From contig UBQW01000022.1 in the NCBI GenBank assembly GCA_900467745.1, forward strand, positions 335,965 through 377,179: a DNA stretch of 41,215 nt, in the 5' to 3' direction. The notes under the pieces were generated by a model. The model made no database searches and had not been told where the DNA came from. It was given only the letters and a program-made list of their open reading frames with translations. Below, in pieces: positions 15,105-24,154 of the stretch. Origin of the DNA: Hyphomicrobiales bacterium. GTDB lineage: Bacteria > Pseudomonadota > Alphaproteobacteria > Rhizobiales > Rhizobiaceae. The position numbers were made by a program, and so were the translations under genes. Every line of letters begins with the position of its first letter. The stretch's first letter is position 1.

Positions 15105-15237
15105 TCAGCGGTCTCCTTTGGAAACTCCCCCTCGTTTCGCAGCTATCGATGCCCGCCATTTTGTCCGGCACCGATTTTGTTTGGCGATCACTTCGCGCTC
15201 CTCTATCTACAGAGCCAGATAAGGGTGTGAGGACGAT

Positions 15238-16401
15238 ATGACTGAAGTCACCAAGGAACAGGTGCTGGAAACGCTGGCAACGGTGCGCGGCCCCGATCTC
15301 GAGCATAATATTGTCGAGCTCGGCATGGTCTCCGATGTGTTCATCTCGGATGGCAAGGTCTACTTCTCCATCACCGTCCCCGCCGAGCGCGCCAAGGAGC
15401 TGGAGCCGCTGCGGCTCGCCGCCGAGCGCGTCATCAAGGAAATGCCGGGCGTCAAGGGCGCCCTGGTCGCGCTGACGGCCGACAAGAAGGGCACGCCATC
15501 GGGCGCCGCCGCCCGCACGCCGCCGCAGGCTGGACATGGTCATGCCGGCCATGGTCATGAAGGCCACGCACACGCGCAGCCACAGCAGCGTGCCGGCAAG
15601 ATCGGCGTGCCCGGGATCGGCGCCATCGTAGCCGTCGCCTCCGGCAAGGGCGGCGTCGGCAAATCCACCACATCGGTCAACCTCGCGCTCGGCCTGCAGG
15701 CCAACGGCCTGCGCGTCGGCATTCTCGACGCCGATATTTACGGCCCCTCCATGCCGCGCCTCCTGCAGATCTCCGGCCGCCCGACCCAGACTGATGGCCG
15801 CATCATCAATCCCATGGAGAATTACGGCCTCAAGGTCATGTCGATGGGCTTCCTCGTCGATGAGGAAACCGCGATGATCTGGCGCGGCCCGATGGTGCAG
15901 TCGGCTCTGATGCAGATGCTGCGCGAAGTCGCCTGGGGCGAGCTCGACGTTCTCGTCGTCGACATGCCGCCCGGCACCGGCGACGCGCAGCTGACCATGG
16001 CCCAGCAGGTGCCGCTCGCCGGCGCCGTCATCGTCTCGACACCTCAGGATCTGGCGCTCATCGATGCCCGCAAGGGGCTGAACATGTTCAAGAAGGTGGA
16101 AGTGCCGGTTCTCGGCATCGTCGAGAACATGAGCTACTTCATCGCCCCCGATACCGGCGCGCGCTACGATATCTTCGGCCATGGCGGCGCCCGCGCCGAA
16201 GCCGAGCGCATCGGCGTGCCCTTCCTCGGCGAAGTGCCGCTGACGATCAACATCCGCGAAGCCTCCGACGCCGGCACGCCGCTGGTGGCCAGCGAGCCGA
16301 ACGGCATCGTCGCCGGCATCTACCGCGACATCGCCGCCAAGGTCTGGGCGCAGCTTGAGGGCAAGCCGCAGCGTGCCGCTCCATCCATCGTCTTCGAGTG
16401 A
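15238..16401 (+). CDS. apbC: Mrp/NBP35-family iron-sulfur carrier ATPase
   Basis: A 387-residue protein. The N-terminal MIP18/DUF59 domain (~1-85) is followed by a histidine-rich linker (~95-115, repeats of GHGHAGHGHEGHAHA) and the Mrp P-loop ATPase domain: VASGKGGVGKSTTSVNLAL (deviant Walker A), LDADIYGPSMPRLL, WRGPMVQSALMQML, DMPPGTGDAQLT. It should load or carry Fe-S clusters. The C-terminal Cys-x-x-Cys that binds the cluster in E. coli Mrp is absent: the segment after VENMSYF reads IAPDTGARYDIFGHGG. The start ATG follows GTGAGGA. Confidence 0.93.
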   Translation: MTEVTKEQVLETLATVRGPDLEHNIVELGMVSDVFISDGKVYFSITVPAERAKELEPLRLAAERVIKEMPGVKGALVALTADKKGTPSGAAARTPPQAGHGHAGHGHEGHAHAQPQQRAGKIGVPGIGAIVAVASGKGGVGKSTTSVNLALGLQANGLRVGILDADIYGPSMPRLLQISGRPTQTDGRIINPMENYGLKVMSMGFLVDEETAMIWRGPMVQSALMQMLREVAWGELDVLVVDMPPGTGDAQLTMAQQVPLAGAVIVSTPQDLALIDARKGLNMFKKVEVPVLGIVENMSYFIAPDTGARYDIFGHGGARAEAERIGVPFLGEVPLTINIREASDAGTPLVASEPNGIVAGIYRDIAAKVWAQLEGKPQRAAPSIVFE

Positions 16402-16818
16402 TGTGTGCCGTTTCGGACCGCGTGGCTAGACTCCCAATTGCGGGCAAAATGTGATCAAACAACGCAGTTCACGTAAGATGTCTTGATTCTTGCGTGGGTT
16501 TCCGTCATATGGCGCGCCGTCGCCATGAGGGCGGCGTGTGCGAATGCTCGATGATAGCCAGCCCTGCAGCGGCGAATGCCTGCTGCATGTTCGGAGTTCT
16601 CTTGTCGATCGAAGGATTGGTGACTGCGATGCGGTTGAGCATAGTGCATACCCGAGCTTCGGCCGGCTATGACGGGATATTGATGAACATTCTTCAGCCG
16701 CTTTCGTTAATCTCAAAGACTTGCAGCTCGAGCGCCGCTTTTTCTGGCGCTCCGCGGAAGGTTTTTTGATGCGAACGGCGATGGCCCTCACAGCCCTGGA
16801 TCACGGGAGACGCGCCCG
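16402..16818. other. 417-base gap before corA with one hairpin
   Basis: No gene here can be supported; short reading frames exist on both strands but lack ribosome sites or family resemblance. A perfect 7-bp hairpin GAGCGCC / GGCGCTC with a T-rich 9-nt loop lies at 16730-16752, with a run of six T at 16762-16767, too far from the stem for a standard terminator. It could be a leader element of corA. Confidence 0.4.
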
Positions 16819-17796
16819 GTGATCACTGCCTATTGCTCCAATTGCCAATCGGTCGAGCTCGGTGATCTCACCAAGGTCGAGACCATGCGCGACGATATCG
16901 TCTGGATCGACATGATCGAGCCGACGCGCGAGGAAGAGGCCTATGTCGAGAAGGCGCTCGGCATCGAGGTACCGACCCGCGAGGACCTCAAGGACATCGA
17001 GCCTTCCGCCCGTCTCTATACCGAAGGCGATGCCGTCTTCATGACCGCCTCGCTGGTCTGGAAGGCCGAGACCGATGCGCCGGTCCTGACCGATGTCGCC
17101 TTCATCCTTGCCGGCAAGCGCCTGATCACTATCCGCTACGCCCAGCCCAAGTCCTTCGCGCTCTTCATCGCAGCGCTTCACCGCATTCCCGCCCACTGGC
17201 GCAACGGTGCGTCGCTGCTGGCGAAGCTGTTTGAGACCATCATCGATCGCACGGCGGAAATTCTCGAAATCTCGGTCGCCCGCATCGATATCCTGTCGAC
17301 CCACGTCTTCGGCGATCGCGCCAAGAAGGTTCGTAAGCCCTCGAACTATCTCGAGGAGAAGCTGCGCGATATCGCCGCCCATCAGCGCCTCGTCAGCAAG
17401 GTGCGCGACAGCCTGGCCTCCATGTCGCGGCTGATGACCTTCTTCTACAACGTGCCGGCCGTGCAGCAGGATCGTGCGACGAAGGAACTATGCCGAACGG
17501 TCTCGCGCGATATCCAGTCGCTGAACGAGCACTCGTCCTATATCGCCGGAAACATCACCTTCCTTCTCGATGCATCGCTGGGTCTGATCAACATCGAACA
17601 GAACTCGATCATCAAGATTTTCTCGATCGCATCGGTGGTCTTCTTGCCGCCGACGCTGGTCGCCTCCATCTATGGTATGAATTTTGAATTCATGCCGGAA
17701 CTGCATTTTGCCCAGGGCTATCCCTATTCGCTCGGGCTGATGCTGGTTTCCGCCGTAATCCCCTTCTTCTTCTTCCGTTGGAAAGGCTGGCTCTGA
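16819..17796 (+). CDS. corA: CorA-family magnesium/metal transporter
   Basis: A 325-residue CorA. It has a large cytoplasmic N-terminal alpha/beta domain, the long stalk helix (RLVSKVRDSLASMSRLMTFFYNVP...NITFLLDASLGLINIEQNSIIKIFSI), and two C-terminal membrane segments. The pore signature YGMNFEFMPE lies between the segments. Members carry Mg2+, sometimes Co2+ or Ni2+, as pentamers in the inner membrane. It starts with GTG, preceded by GGGAGA. kup follows after 18 bases, so both may be co-transcribed. Confidence 0.95.
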   Translation: MITAYCSNCQSVELGDLTKVETMRDDIVWIDMIEPTREEEAYVEKALGIEVPTREDLKDIEPSARLYTEGDAVFMTASLVWKAETDAPVLTDVAFILAGKRLITIRYAQPKSFALFIAALHRIPAHWRNGASLLAKLFETIIDRTAEILEISVARIDILSTHVFGDRAKKVRKPSNYLEEKLRDIAAHQRLVSKVRDSLASMSRLMTFFYNVPAVQQDRATKELCRTVSRDIQSLNEHSSYIAGNITFLLDASLGLINIEQNSIIKIFSIASVVFLPPTLVASIYGMNFEFMPELHFAQGYPYSLGLMLVSAVIPFFFFRWKGWL

Positions 17797-17814
17797 AGAG
17801 CCTGTTTTTGTTTC

Positions 17815-19713
17815 ATGTCCGCAGACAGCCATTCACACGACCAGAACATGAGCCCGCGCAAGCTCTTCTATCTTGCGCTGGGTTCTGTCGGCGTCGTCTA
17901 CGGTGATATCGGTACCAGCCCGCTTTACGCGTTTCGCGAAGCGCTGAAGCCCGTCGCCGCCGATGGCCTCACTCGTTTCGAGGTCATCAGCGTCGTCTCG
18001 CTGATGATCTGGGCGCTGACCATCATCGTCACGATCAAATACGTGCTGCTTCTCTTGCGCGCCGACAACGAAGGCGAGGGCGGCACGCTGTCGCTGCTGG
18101 CGCTTCTATTGAAGACTGCAAACGGCCACACCGCGCTTCTGATGATGCTCGGCCTCGTCGGCGCCGCACTCTTTTTGGGCGACGCGATGATTACGCCGGC
18201 GCTGTCGGTTCTGTCGGCCGTCGAAGGTCTGAAGCTCGTCGCGCCGCAGCTGAGCAGCTACATCGTGCCGATCTCGGTCGCCATCCTCGCCGTGCTCTTT
18301 GCCGTGCAGTCGCGCGGCACCGGAACGATGGCGCGCTATTTCGGGCCGATCACCGCGCTCTGGTTCATCGTGCTCGCCGTTGTCGGCATCTCGCACATCT
18401 CGGATGATTTCGGCATCCTCGCCGCCTTCAACCCGTATTACGCGGTGAGCTTCCTCATGCATGAGGGCTTCTTCGGCGTGATCGTGCTCGGCGCCGTGTT
18501 CCTGACGCTGACGGGCGCCGAGGCGCTTTACGCCGACCTTGGCCATTTCGGTCGTCGCCCGATCCAGTGGGCTTGGTTCGTGCTGGTCTTCCCGGCGCTG
18601 ACGCTGAACTATCTCGGCCAGGGCGCTCTGGTGCTCGGCAATCCGCATGCCATGAGCGATCCCTTCTACCTGATGTTCCCGAAGTGGGCGCTGCTGCCAG
18701 CCGTCATCTTGGCCACCGCCGCCACCATCATCGCCAGCCAGGCGGTCATCACCGGCGCGTTCTCGCTGATCCGCCAGGCGATCAACCTCGGCTTCCTGCC
18801 GCGCATGGAAATCCTCTTCACCTCGGAAACCAACACCGGGCAAATCTTCGTGCCGTCGGTCAATCTGCTCTTGTTCCTGGGCGTGATCTTCCTGGTCATC
18901 TCTTTCGGTTCGTCGGATTCGCTGTCGACGGCCTATGGTATCTCCGTCACCGGCGCCATGGTCGTGACGTCAATCATGGCCTTCGAGTTCGTCCGCGTCC
19001 GCTGGAACTGGTCGGTGCTGACGGCGACCGCCGTGCTGGCGCCGCTCTTCGTGCTGGAAATGATCTTCCTCGGCGCCAACCTCATCAAGATCCACGATGG
19101 CGGCTATATCCCTGTCTTGATCGCCACCGCCTTCGTCGTCGTCATGTGGACATGGCGTCGCGGCTCGGCGCTTCTGATGGAAAAGACCCGCCACACGGAT
19201 ATTCCGCTGGCTTCGTTCATCTCCTCGATCGAGCGCAAGAGTGACCACTCGCCGGCCCATGTGCCCGGTACGGCGATCTTCCTTACCAGCGATCCGGAAT
19301 CCGCACCCGCAGCGCTGCTGCACAATCTGAAGCACAACCACGTCCTGCACGACAAGAACGTGATCCTGACGATCCGCACGGTCAACAAGCCGCGCGTGCC
19401 GAGCGCCGATCGCTACAAGGTCGAGCAGATCTCCGAGCGCTTCTCGCGAGTCGAGCTTCTGTTCGGCTTCATGGAATCGCAGAACGTCTCGCAGGCGCTG
19501 GCGACGCTGCGCAAGACCGGGCTGAAGTTCGACATCATGTCGACCTCCTTCTATCTCGGCCGCCGCAAGCTGGTGCCGGATGCGAAGTCGGGCATGCCCT
19601 ATTGGCAGGACCGCCTCTACATCGCACTCGCCAACGCCGCCGCCAACCCGTCGGATTACTTCCGCCTGCCGGCCAACCGCGTGGTCGAGCTCGGCTCGCA
19701 CGTCATCATCTGA
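17815..19713 (+). CDS. kup: KUP-family potassium uptake protein
   Basis: A 632-residue Kup transporter. The signature [18 protein letters not shown] is at the start of the first membrane segment. About 12 hydrophobic segments reach to about residue 440, including [20 protein letters not shown] and [13 protein letters not shown], and a cytoplasmic C-terminal domain follows ([28 protein letters not shown]). It imports K+ with protons. Upstream corA suggests a cation-transport unit. The first ATG lacks a strong ribosome site; ATG 17848 is an alternative. A terminator follows. Confidence 0.95.
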   Translation: MSADSHSHDQNMSPRKLFYLALGSVGVVYGDIGTSPLYAFREALKPVAADGLTRFEVISVVSLMIWALTIIVTIKYVLLLLRADNEGEGGTLSLLALLLKTANGHTALLMMLGLVGAALFLGDAMITPALSVLSAVEGLKLVAPQLSSYIVPISVAILAVLFAVQSRGTGTMARYFGPITALWFIVLAVVGISHISDDFGILAAFNPYYAVSFLMHEGFFGVIVLGAVFLTLTGAEALYADLGHFGRRPIQWAWFVLVFPALTLNYLGQGALVLGNPHAMSDPFYLMFPKWALLPAVILATAATIIASQAVITGAFSLIRQAINLGFLPRMEILFTSETNTGQIFVPSVNLLLFLGVIFLVISFGSSDSLSTAYGISVTGAMVVTSIMAFEFVRVRWNWSVLTATAVLAPLFVLEMIFLGANLIKIHDGGYIPVLIATAFVVVMWTWRRGSALLMEKTRHTDIPLASFISSIERKSDHSPAHVPGTAIFLTSDPESAPAALLHNLKHNHVLHDKNVILTIRTVNKPRVPSADRYKVEQISERFSRVELLFGFMESQNVSQALATLRKTGLKFDIMSTSFYLGRRKLVPDAKSGMPYWQDRLYIALANAAANPSDYFRLPANRVVELGSHVII

Positions 19714-19733
19714 CGGCGCCCACCCATCCCTCG

Positions 19734-19759
19734 AAAGCCCGGCCTCGCGCCGGGCTTTT
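19734..19759 (+). terminator. Rho-independent terminator after kup
   Basis: The stem AAAGCCCGGC / GCCGGGCTTT with a 5-nt loop lies 20 bases beyond the kup stop. The T-run is partly in the stem. Confidence 0.85.
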
Positions 19760-19807
19760 GCGTTTCAGTGTCTATAAGCAAATGCTGTATCAATTGGGGG
19801 GCGGCGT

Positions 19808-19830
19808 ATTAACCAAGCATCAAGGTTAAT
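19808..19830. promoter_or_regulatory. Palindrome ATTAACC-N9-GGTTAAT before the hydrolase gene
   Basis: Perfect 7-bp arms around a 9-nt spacer, 45-67 bases before the hydrolase start. The arms contain TTAACC, a half-site also found in CtrA-type boxes, but the spacing does not fit TTAA-N7-TTAA. It is a candidate operator for the cell-wall hydrolase. Confidence 0.45.
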
Positions 19831-19875
19831 GAGACATTTTTATCGGCATGTTCATGCGTCCCATGCCGGAGTCTG

Positions 19876-21093
19876 GTGTTGCGTCGAAATAGTCGTGTCC
19901 CTGGCAAATCACGCACCCTTGGTGCGTCGCGCCGCTTCGATAAGCTGCGCCCTTTGCTGCAAAGATGGAGTTCCCCCGCGCTCTTCGGCGTCTGCGCGTG
20001 GCTGGCGTTTCCCACCATGGCCTCGCATGCCGATCTGGCAGCCCTTCTGGCCGGCCTCGACCAGGGTCGCGAGAACTGGCGCATGGTGCTGACCAACTCT
20101 CCCGCCGGCTCCATCCACCAGGCCGAGCTCGCCTTCGCCGATCCCGCTGTCACCGGCGCGATCGCATCCGGCGCCGGCATGGTGCTGCCCGATGGCCGCA
20201 AGGTCGCCTTCACCGCCGAGAACAAGGGCCACGAAGACACCCCCGATGAAGACCGCGTCAACCGCGCCACGAAGAAGGGCAGGGTGGTCGCTGTCGAGCG
20301 CGTGCAGCCGCCGAAGGATTTCTCCGCCGGCTCGATCCTGCAGCGCACCCGTCTTCTGTTTCAGCCGACCTTCAATCTGAAGGACAAGTCGGCCTTCGTG
20401 AAGCCGAAGATTCGCGGCAAGGAAATCGAGATCGCTACCAACTTCTATCGCAAGCAGCCGCCGAAGCCCGCAGCCGACATCTCGCCGATGCTGGCCGATC
20501 TCGTCACCAGCAACAAGTCCGACGTGCTCGCCACCGCCTTCGCGCCCGCCGCTCCCGATTACGCCCGCCAGTCACCGTTCGATTCGATCCTGACGGAGAA
20601 GGTCGACAATGGCCGCTTCGTGCCGCAGATCGGGCCTAAGGATCACGCCTGGGCCGCGAGCATCCTGCCGGCCAGCGTCTTTTCGCCTGCCGAGCAGCAG
20701 TGTCTCGCCTCGGGCATCTATTTCGAAGCGCGTGGTGAAACCGTAAAGGGCCAGGCGGCCGTCGCCCAGGTCATCCTCAACCGCGTGCGCAACCCTGCCT
20801 ATCCGAAGACCATCTGCGGCGTCGTCTACCAGAACGAGGATTGGCGCAACCGCTGCCAGTTCTCCTTCGCCTGCGACAACATCAAGGACCGCGTGAACTC
20901 GCAGGCCCATTGGAGAATCGCCCGCGATGTGGCGATGGCGGTGACCGCCGGCCGCATCTGGCTGCCCCAGGTTGGCTCCGCAACCCATTACCACGCCGTC
21001 TATGTTCGCCCGAAATGGGCAAAGACCATGGAAAAGGTCGGCCGTATCGGTCTGCACGTCTTCTACCGCACCTATGGCGGCGGCTGGAGCTGA
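19876..21093 (+). CDS. SleB-type cell-wall hydrolase
   Basis: A 405-residue protein. A basic N-terminus and a single hydrophobic stretch (SPALFGVCAWLAFPTMASHA) export or anchor it. A long variable region follows, then the hydrolase_2 (SleB/CwlJ) domain from about residue 275: LASGIYFEARGETVKGQAAVAQVILNRVRNPAYPKTICGVVYQ, CQFSFACD, and ATHYHAVYVRPKWA with the catalytic Glu in EARGE. Such enzymes act as lytic transglycosylases on peptidoglycan; outside spore formers they serve wall growth or remodelling. The GTG start at 19876 has only a close-set GGAG. Confidence 0.9.
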   Translation: MLRRNSRVPGKSRTLGASRRFDKLRPLLQRWSSPALFGVCAWLAFPTMASHADLAALLAGLDQGRENWRMVLTNSPAGSIHQAELAFADPAVTGAIASGAGMVLPDGRKVAFTAENKGHEDTPDEDRVNRATKKGRVVAVERVQPPKDFSAGSILQRTRLLFQPTFNLKDKSAFVKPKIRGKEIEIATNFYRKQPPKPAADISPMLADLVTSNKSDVLATAFAPAAPDYARQSPFDSILTEKVDNGRFVPQIGPKDHAWAASILPASVFSPAEQQCLASGIYFEARGETVKGQAAVAQVILNRVRNPAYPKTICGVVYQNEDWRNRCQFSFACDNIKDRVNSQAHWRIARDVAMAVTAGRIWLPQVGSATHYHAVYVRPKWAKTMEKVGRIGLHVFYRTYGGGWS

Positions 21094-21107
21094 CAAAAAC
21101 CCGGTAA

Positions 21108-21130
21108 AAGGCGCGTTTTCGCGCCTTATT
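21108..21130 (+). terminator. Hairpin terminator after the hydrolase gene
   Basis: The stem AAGGCGCG-TTTT-CGCGCCTT is followed by ATTG, 15 bases after the stop. The T-tail is weak, so termination may be partial. Confidence 0.6.
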
Positions 21131-21241
21131 GCCGCGTCAGCCCGCGGATTCTTTCCCCCGATTCCGCCACAACCCGCCCGTATCGATCTAACCATATGTT
21201 TTTGATCGCTTATTTTATGGCTGGACATCGGCCTGCTACGC

Positions 21242-21270
21242 CTTGACTATGGATTTTGCTAAAACTATGT
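21242..21270 (+). promoter_or_regulatory. Promoter of the F0 ATP synthase operon
   Basis: CTTGAC (21242-21247), a 17-base spacer and CTATGT (21265-21270) almost match the rhizobial housekeeping consensus CTTGAC-N17-CTATAT. The start point would be near 21277, about 100 bases before atpI. Confidence 0.75.
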
Positions 21271-21374
21271 TGCGCGCGACTTCAAAGCGGGCCGGAAGGT
21301 TCTTCAGCCTTGGGGTCGTTGTCGGTAAACCGGGGTAGCGGCGTAGCGGACGGCGGCAGGCGGAGGAGAGCACG

Positions 21375-21719
21375 ATGGCGGATGACCGCGAGGAGAGTCT
21401 GGAAAAGCGCCGTGCGCAACTGGGAGCGGAACTCGCGACCAAGCGCATCGAGGCGGGGAAGGACGAGGCCGACGAGGCCCGCGCCGAGGTAAGCCGCAAG
21501 GGCTATGCCCAGGCGATGAAGCTTTCGAGCGAGTTCATTTCCGCAGTCGTGGTCGGCGCTGTCCTGGGCTATCTCTTCGACCGTTTTGTCGGCACTGCGC
21601 CTTGGGGATTGATCGTACTTCTTCTTCTTGGATTTGGTGCCGGCGTGCTGAACGTGATGCGCGCTGCGGGCAAGGTTGCGAAACCTGATCTCGATATGCG
21701 CGAAAGCGACCGGAAATAG
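21375..21719 (+). CDS. atpI: ATP synthase accessory protein AtpI
   Basis: A 114-residue protein with a charged helical N-terminus (EESLEKRRAQLGAELATKR) and two membrane helices (SSEFISAVVVGAVLGYLFDRF and WGLIVLLLLGFGAGVLNVMRAA), typical of alphaproteobacterial AtpI. It is thought to help assemble the c-ring or supply Mg2+. It is the first gene of the F0 operon. The ATG follows GGAGGAGAG. Confidence 0.92.
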   Translation: MADDREESLEKRRAQLGAELATKRIEAGKDEADEARAEVSRKGYAQAMKLSSEFISAVVVGAVLGYLFDRFVGTAPWGLIVLLLLGFGAGVLNVMRAAGKVAKPDLDMRESDRK

Positions 21720-21794
21720 GGCGGAACGTTCAGGCGTTCGATCCAGTGCAATAATCCCGTCTCGTGCGGGTATAAGATATAGAGAGAACAAGCG

Positions 21795-22547
21795 GTGTCT
21801 AACGATCCGACTCATCAGTTCCTGATCCAGAAGATTGTGCCGATCGAAATCGGCGGGATTGATTTCTCGTTTACGAACGCCTCGCTGTTCATGGCGGCTT
21901 CCGCTGCCGTGGCCGCCGGCTTCCTCTATTTCTCGACGTCGAACCGCGCCATCGTGCCGGGCCGCTCGCAGTCGGTCGCCGAAATGTCCTACGAGTTCAT
22001 CGCGGGCATGCTGAAAGAAGGCGCCGGATCCAAGGGGATGAAATTCTTCCCGCTGGTCTTCTCGCTCTTCATGTTCGTGCTGACCGCAAACCTGCTCGGC
22101 ATGTTCCCTTACTTCTTCACCATCACCAGCCAGATCATCGTCACCTTTGCTCTTGCCTTGCTCGTCATCGGCACGGTTCTGGTCTACGGCTTCTACAAGC
22201 ACGGCTTCCACTTCCTGAATGTCTTCGTGCCTCAGGGCGTTCCCGGCATCTTGCTGCCGCTGGTCGTCGCCATCGAAATCATCTCGTTCCTGTCGCGTCC
22301 GATTTCGCTCTCCGTTCGTCTCTTCGCCAACATGCTGGCCGGTCACATCACCCTTAAAGTGTTCGCGGGCTTCGTTGCCTCGCTTGGAGCCATGGGTGCT
22401 GTCGGTATCGGTGGCGCCGTTCTTCCCCTCATCATGACCGTCGCCCTGACGGGTCTCGAGTTCCTCGTCGCCTTCCTCCAGGCTTACGTCTTTGCGGTAC
22501 TGACTTGCATGTACCTCAACGACGCGATCCATCCGGGTGGCCACTAA
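21795..22547 (+). CDS. atpB: ATP synthase F0 subunit a
   Basis: A 250-residue integral membrane protein with five to six hydrophobic helices. The essential arginine lies in [14 protein letters not shown], and the C-terminal helix reads [25 protein letters not shown]. It forms the proton half-channels against the c-ring. It starts with GTG, preceded by GAGAGAACAAGC. The downstream gap to atpE holds a perfect palindrome. Confidence 0.97.
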   Translation: MSNDPTHQFLIQKIVPIEIGGIDFSFTNASLFMAASAAVAAGFLYFSTSNRAIVPGRSQSVAEMSYEFIAGMLKEGAGSKGMKFFPLVFSLFMFVLTANLLGMFPYFFTITSQIIVTFALALLVIGTVLVYGFYKHGFHFLNVFVPQGVPGILLPLVVAIEIISFLSRPISLSVRLFANMLAGHITLKVFAGFVASLGAMGAVGIGGAVLPLIMTVALTGLEFLVAFLQAYVFAVLTCMYLNDAIHPGGH

Positions 22548-22560
22548 GGGATACCGACAT

Positions 22561-22578
22561 TGACGCCCGCGGGCGTCA
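22561..22578 (+). promoter_or_regulatory. Perfect palindrome between atpB and atpE
   Basis: TGACGCCCGCGGGCGTCA is an uninterrupted 18-bp palindrome, which in RNA forms a 7-bp GC-rich stem with a CGCG loop. It lies 39 bases before the atpE start. It may protect a processed 3' end or the 5' end of a separate atpE message, raising subunit c output (inference). Confidence 0.5.
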
Positions 22579-22616
22579 GTCAATTCGCCGCAACAACCAT
22601 TTCAAAGGAGTACAAC

Positions 22617-22844
22617 ATGGACGCGGAAGCAGCAAAATTCATCGGTGCAGGCCTCGCTTGCTTTGGTATGGCCGGTACGGCTCTCGGCCTCGGCAACATC
22701 TTCGGCAGCTACCTGTCGGGCGCCCTGCGCAACCCGTCTGCCGCTGACAGCCAGTTCGGCCGTCTGGTATTCGGCTTCGCCGTTACGGAAGCTCTGGGCA
22801 TCTTCTCGCTGCTCGTCGCTCTCCTTCTGCTGTTCGCCGTTTAA
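22617..22844 (+). CDS. atpE: ATP synthase F0 subunit c
   Basis: A 75-residue hairpin of two membrane helices. The polar loop SGALRNPSA and the proton-carrying glutamate E58 in AVTEALGIF are present, with the glycine-rich first helix ([14 protein letters not shown]). A very strong AAAGGAG ribosome site stands 6 bases before the ATG, as expected for the subunit needed in many copies. Confidence 0.97.
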   Translation: MDAEAAKFIGAGLACFGMAGTALGLGNIFGSYLSGALRNPSAADSQFGRLVFGFAVTEALGIFSLLVALLLLFAV

Positions 22845-22857
22845 TTTCGGCGCACTG

Positions 22858-22902
22858 AGGGATCACGGCCTGCGAACAGCGAGCCGTGATCCTTTGTATT
22901 TG
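22858..22902 (+). terminator. Intra-operon hairpin / attenuator after atpE
   Basis: A perfect 10-bp stem GGATCACGGC / GCCGTGATCC (22860-22869 and 22883-22892), extendable by a GU and an AU pair, is followed by TTTGTATTTG. It has the form of a partial rho-independent terminator between atpE and atpF', which would favour subunit c over the b subunits. Confidence 0.65.
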
Positions 22903-22922
22903 CAGTACACCTGGAGGTGAGC

Positions 22923-23561
22923 ATGTTTTTTGTGACCCCGGCTTACGCTGAAGAAGCCCCGGCGGGAACCGCAGAAACTGGTGCAGCGACCGGTACAGAC
23001 GCGCATGCTGCCCCGGCCGCAGGCGAGGTTCATACCGAGACCGGCGTGCCAGCCGAACACCATGGCGGTGTTTTCCCGCCTTTCGATACTTCGACGTATG
23101 CGTCCCAGCTGCTCTGGCTGGCGATTACCTTCGTCATTTTCTTCGTGCTCATGCAAAAGGTCATTGCACCGCGCATCGGCGGTATCCTCGAGCAGCGCCA
23201 CACGCGCATCGCGCAGGACCTCGATGAGGCCGCACGCCTGAAGGCGCAGGCAGACGCAGACGTCGCTGCCTACGAAGCCGAACTCGCAGAAGCCCGCGCC
23301 AAGTCGAACGCAATCGGCACGGCAGCGCGCGACGCCGCCAAGCTCAAAGCCGAGGCCGACCGCCGTGCGGTTGAAGCCGCTCTGGGCGAAAAATTGAAGG
23401 CTGCGGAAGGCCACATCGCCGATATCAAGGCGAAGGCATTCGCGGATGTCGGCACGATCGCCGAGGAAACGGCAAAGGCCGTCGTCGAGCAGCTGATCGG
23501 TGGCACCGCCACCAAGGCTGAAGTCACGTCCGCCGTCACCGCGGCCAAGAAGGGAGCTTGA
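22923..23561 (+). CDS. atpF2: ATP synthase F0 subunit b'
   Basis: A 212-residue b-type subunit with an unusually long Ala/Glu/Thr-rich N-terminal extension (~1-55). One membrane helix ([27 protein letters not shown]) and a long charged coiled coil rich in Ala, Glu and Lys follow. Paired b and b' genes are typical of Alphaproteobacteria and cyanobacteria. The ATG at 22923 is preferred over the GTG at 22917 because GGAGG ends at 22917. Confidence 0.93.
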   Translation: MFFVTPAYAEEAPAGTAETGAATGTDAHAAPAAGEVHTETGVPAEHHGGVFPPFDTSTYASQLLWLAITFVIFFVLMQKVIAPRIGGILEQRHTRIAQDLDEAARLKAQADADVAAYEAELAEARAKSNAIGTAARDAAKLKAEADRRAVEAALGEKLKAAEGHIADIKAKAFADVGTIAEETAKAVVEQLIGGTATKAEVTSAVTAAKKGA

Positions 23562-23564
23562 TCG

Positions 23565-24056
23565 ATGGAATTTGCACTGGACGCAACATTCTTCGCATTC
23601 GTCGGTCTCGTCCTGTTCCTGGCACTGGTCGTCTACCTCAAGGTTCCCGGCATGATGGCGACGTCGCTCGACGACCGCGCCGATCAGATCCGCAACGAGC
23701 TGTCGGAAGCCAAGCGCCTGCGTGAAGAGGCCCAGCACCTGCTGGCCGAGTATCAGCGCAAGCGCAAGGAAGCCGAAGCGGAAGCTGCCCATATCCTGGC
23801 AGCTGCCGAGCGCGAAGCGGAAATGTTCACCGCCGAAGCCAAGAAGAAGACCGAGGAATTCGTCGCCAACCGCACCGCGGTTTCTGAAGCGAAGATCAAG
23901 CAGGCCGAAGCCGATGCGATGAAGGCGGTTCGTTCCGCAGCCGTCGACCTCGCCATCGCCGCCGCTGAAACGGTTCTCGTCAAGAAGGCCGATGCCAAGG
24001 TTCAGTCCGAACTCTTCGGCAACGCTCTTGGTCAGGTAAAGACCCGCCTCAACTGA
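23565..24056 (+). CDS. atpF: ATP synthase F0 subunit b
   Basis: A 163-residue subunit b. A single N-terminal membrane helix (ATFFAFVGLVLFLALVVYLKVPGMM) is followed by a long coiled coil (RADQIRNELSEAKRLREEAQHLLAEYQRKRKEAEAEA). It forms the peripheral stalk with b'. It starts 3 bases after the b' stop and ends the F0 operon, with a terminator 20 bases on. The F1 genes are not in the window, as usual for this order. Confidence 0.96.
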   Translation: MEFALDATFFAFVGLVLFLALVVYLKVPGMMATSLDDRADQIRNELSEAKRLREEAQHLLAEYQRKRKEAEAEAAHILAAAEREAEMFTAEAKKKTEEFVANRTAVSEAKIKQAEADAMKAVRSAAVDLAIAAAETVLVKKADAKVQSELFGNALGQVKTRLN

Positions 24057-24076
24057 GAACGGTCCTATCGGATTTG

Positions 24077-24103
24077 AAAGCCCCGGTTCGCCGGGGCTTT
24101 TTG
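24077..24103 (+). terminator. Terminator of the F0 operon
   Basis: A 10-bp stem AAAGCCCCGG / CCGGGGCTTT closed by a TTCG tetraloop, running into TTTGCGTTTTG. The A-rich 5' side lets it work in the other direction too, for the converging rnhB gene. Confidence 0.92.
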
Positions 24104-24154
24104 CGTTTTGGGGATGTTGTCGCGGTAGCGCTGAAACGACGTGCGAGGTGTCGC

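Noticed and set aside
16426..16791. Reading frames on both strands in the gap before corA, including a 45-codon leftward frame at 16505-16642
   Set aside because: None has a good ribosome site, family resemblance or codon pattern like the neighbours; the frames shift against each other across the gap.
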